A DNA stretch of 64,000 nucleotides, from the NCBI GenBank assembly GCA_025618425.1, contig CM046836.1:10763004-10827003 (forward strand). The letters are read 5' to 3'. The notes beneath the pieces are model-generated. The model searched no databases, had not been told where the DNA came from, and was given only the letters and a program-made list of their open reading frames with translations. Below, in pieces: positions 63,648 to 64,000 of this stretch (its first letter is position 1; every line of letters starts with the position of its first letter). The position numbers and the translations under genes were made by a program. Origin of the DNA: Heliocidaris tuberculata. Lineage: Eukaryota; Echinodermata; Echinoidea; Camarodonta; Echinometridae.

Positions 63648-64000
63648 GTTAGAATTATATGTGTATCATAATAACCATTCATGTGCTGTGGTTTGGAAAC
63701 CCATGATAAGAATTTAGGTTAATGTACATGTGTTTTTGTACAGCAATAGCCAATATTTTTCCTGAATCAGAAAACTGCTTCTTGCAACTGCATGTATTAC
63801 AATATACAGTACATGTACCTATAACTGAATATCTTCAGAGATACTTTGTACTCAATCTAACAATGACCAAATAAAATCAGAATTAGAAATGTTTACACTT
63901 TTTGCAATTCTGTGAAGAACACTGGAAGTGGCATTGTATGAGTTGAAAAAGTAGAAAGTTGGTTTTCAGTAGGATTAAATAAACCTATAAACCTATTGCA
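63648..64000. other. CEP112 intron 17, to window edge
   Basis: AT-rich intron sequence; no feature seen. Confidence 0.5.

Overview
The window is eukaryotic nuclear DNA: AT-rich, many GT-AG introns, dense in short DNA transposons and simple repeats. Gene content plus the repeat style (tRNA-type SINEs, TTAA-flanked MITEs, a Penelope-like element, a tandem-repeat 'Pearl/HINE'-like element) suggest a marine invertebrate, most likely a deuterostome such as an echinoderm. The phylum is an inference; no ribosomal or mitochondrial marker is present.

Layout. Positions 1-37.5 kb hold FBF1 (Fas-binding factor 1, a centriolar distal-appendage protein) on the minus strand: 21 coding exons whose phases all agree, giving the first 1102 codons from the start at 37428; the 3' end lies beyond position 1. 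Positions 47.8-64 kb hold CEP112 (centrosomal protein 112, formerly CCDC46) on the plus strand: 17 coding exons, about 748 codons; its 3' end lies beyond 64000. The two genes are head to head with about 10.4 kb between start codons. Both proteins act at the centriole/centrosome, and the human orthologues both lie on 17q, so the linkage may be ancient.

Smaller genes. Inside FBF1 intron 5, on the opposite strand, is a candidate four-exon gene for an acidic protein of about 215 residues that I do not recognise (23779-29854). Between FBF1 and CEP112 is a candidate two-exon gene for a protein of about 53 residues (44566-46514); its CpG-rich first exon is bracketed by a perfect 40-bp inverted repeat.

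Repeats fill the introns and the intergenic space: a degenerate hAT transposase (13.1-15.2 kb), a 2.6-kb polypurine array with a higher-order period near 128 bp (24.8-27.4 kb), a Pearl/HINE-like element (34.3-35.1 kb), a large fold-back element (39.9-40.5 kb), a hairpin MITE just upstream of CEP112 (47.2-47.6 kb) and many MITEs, several in multiple copies. A Penelope-like element 3' fragment in a CEP112 intron (55.9-57 kb) carries a GIY-YIG endonuclease domain followed by a sequence that folds as a hammerhead ribozyme. CEP112 also shows a tandemly triplicated exon with two decayed copies, and one exon that needs a one-base frameshift to stay open. All splice sites were read by eye.
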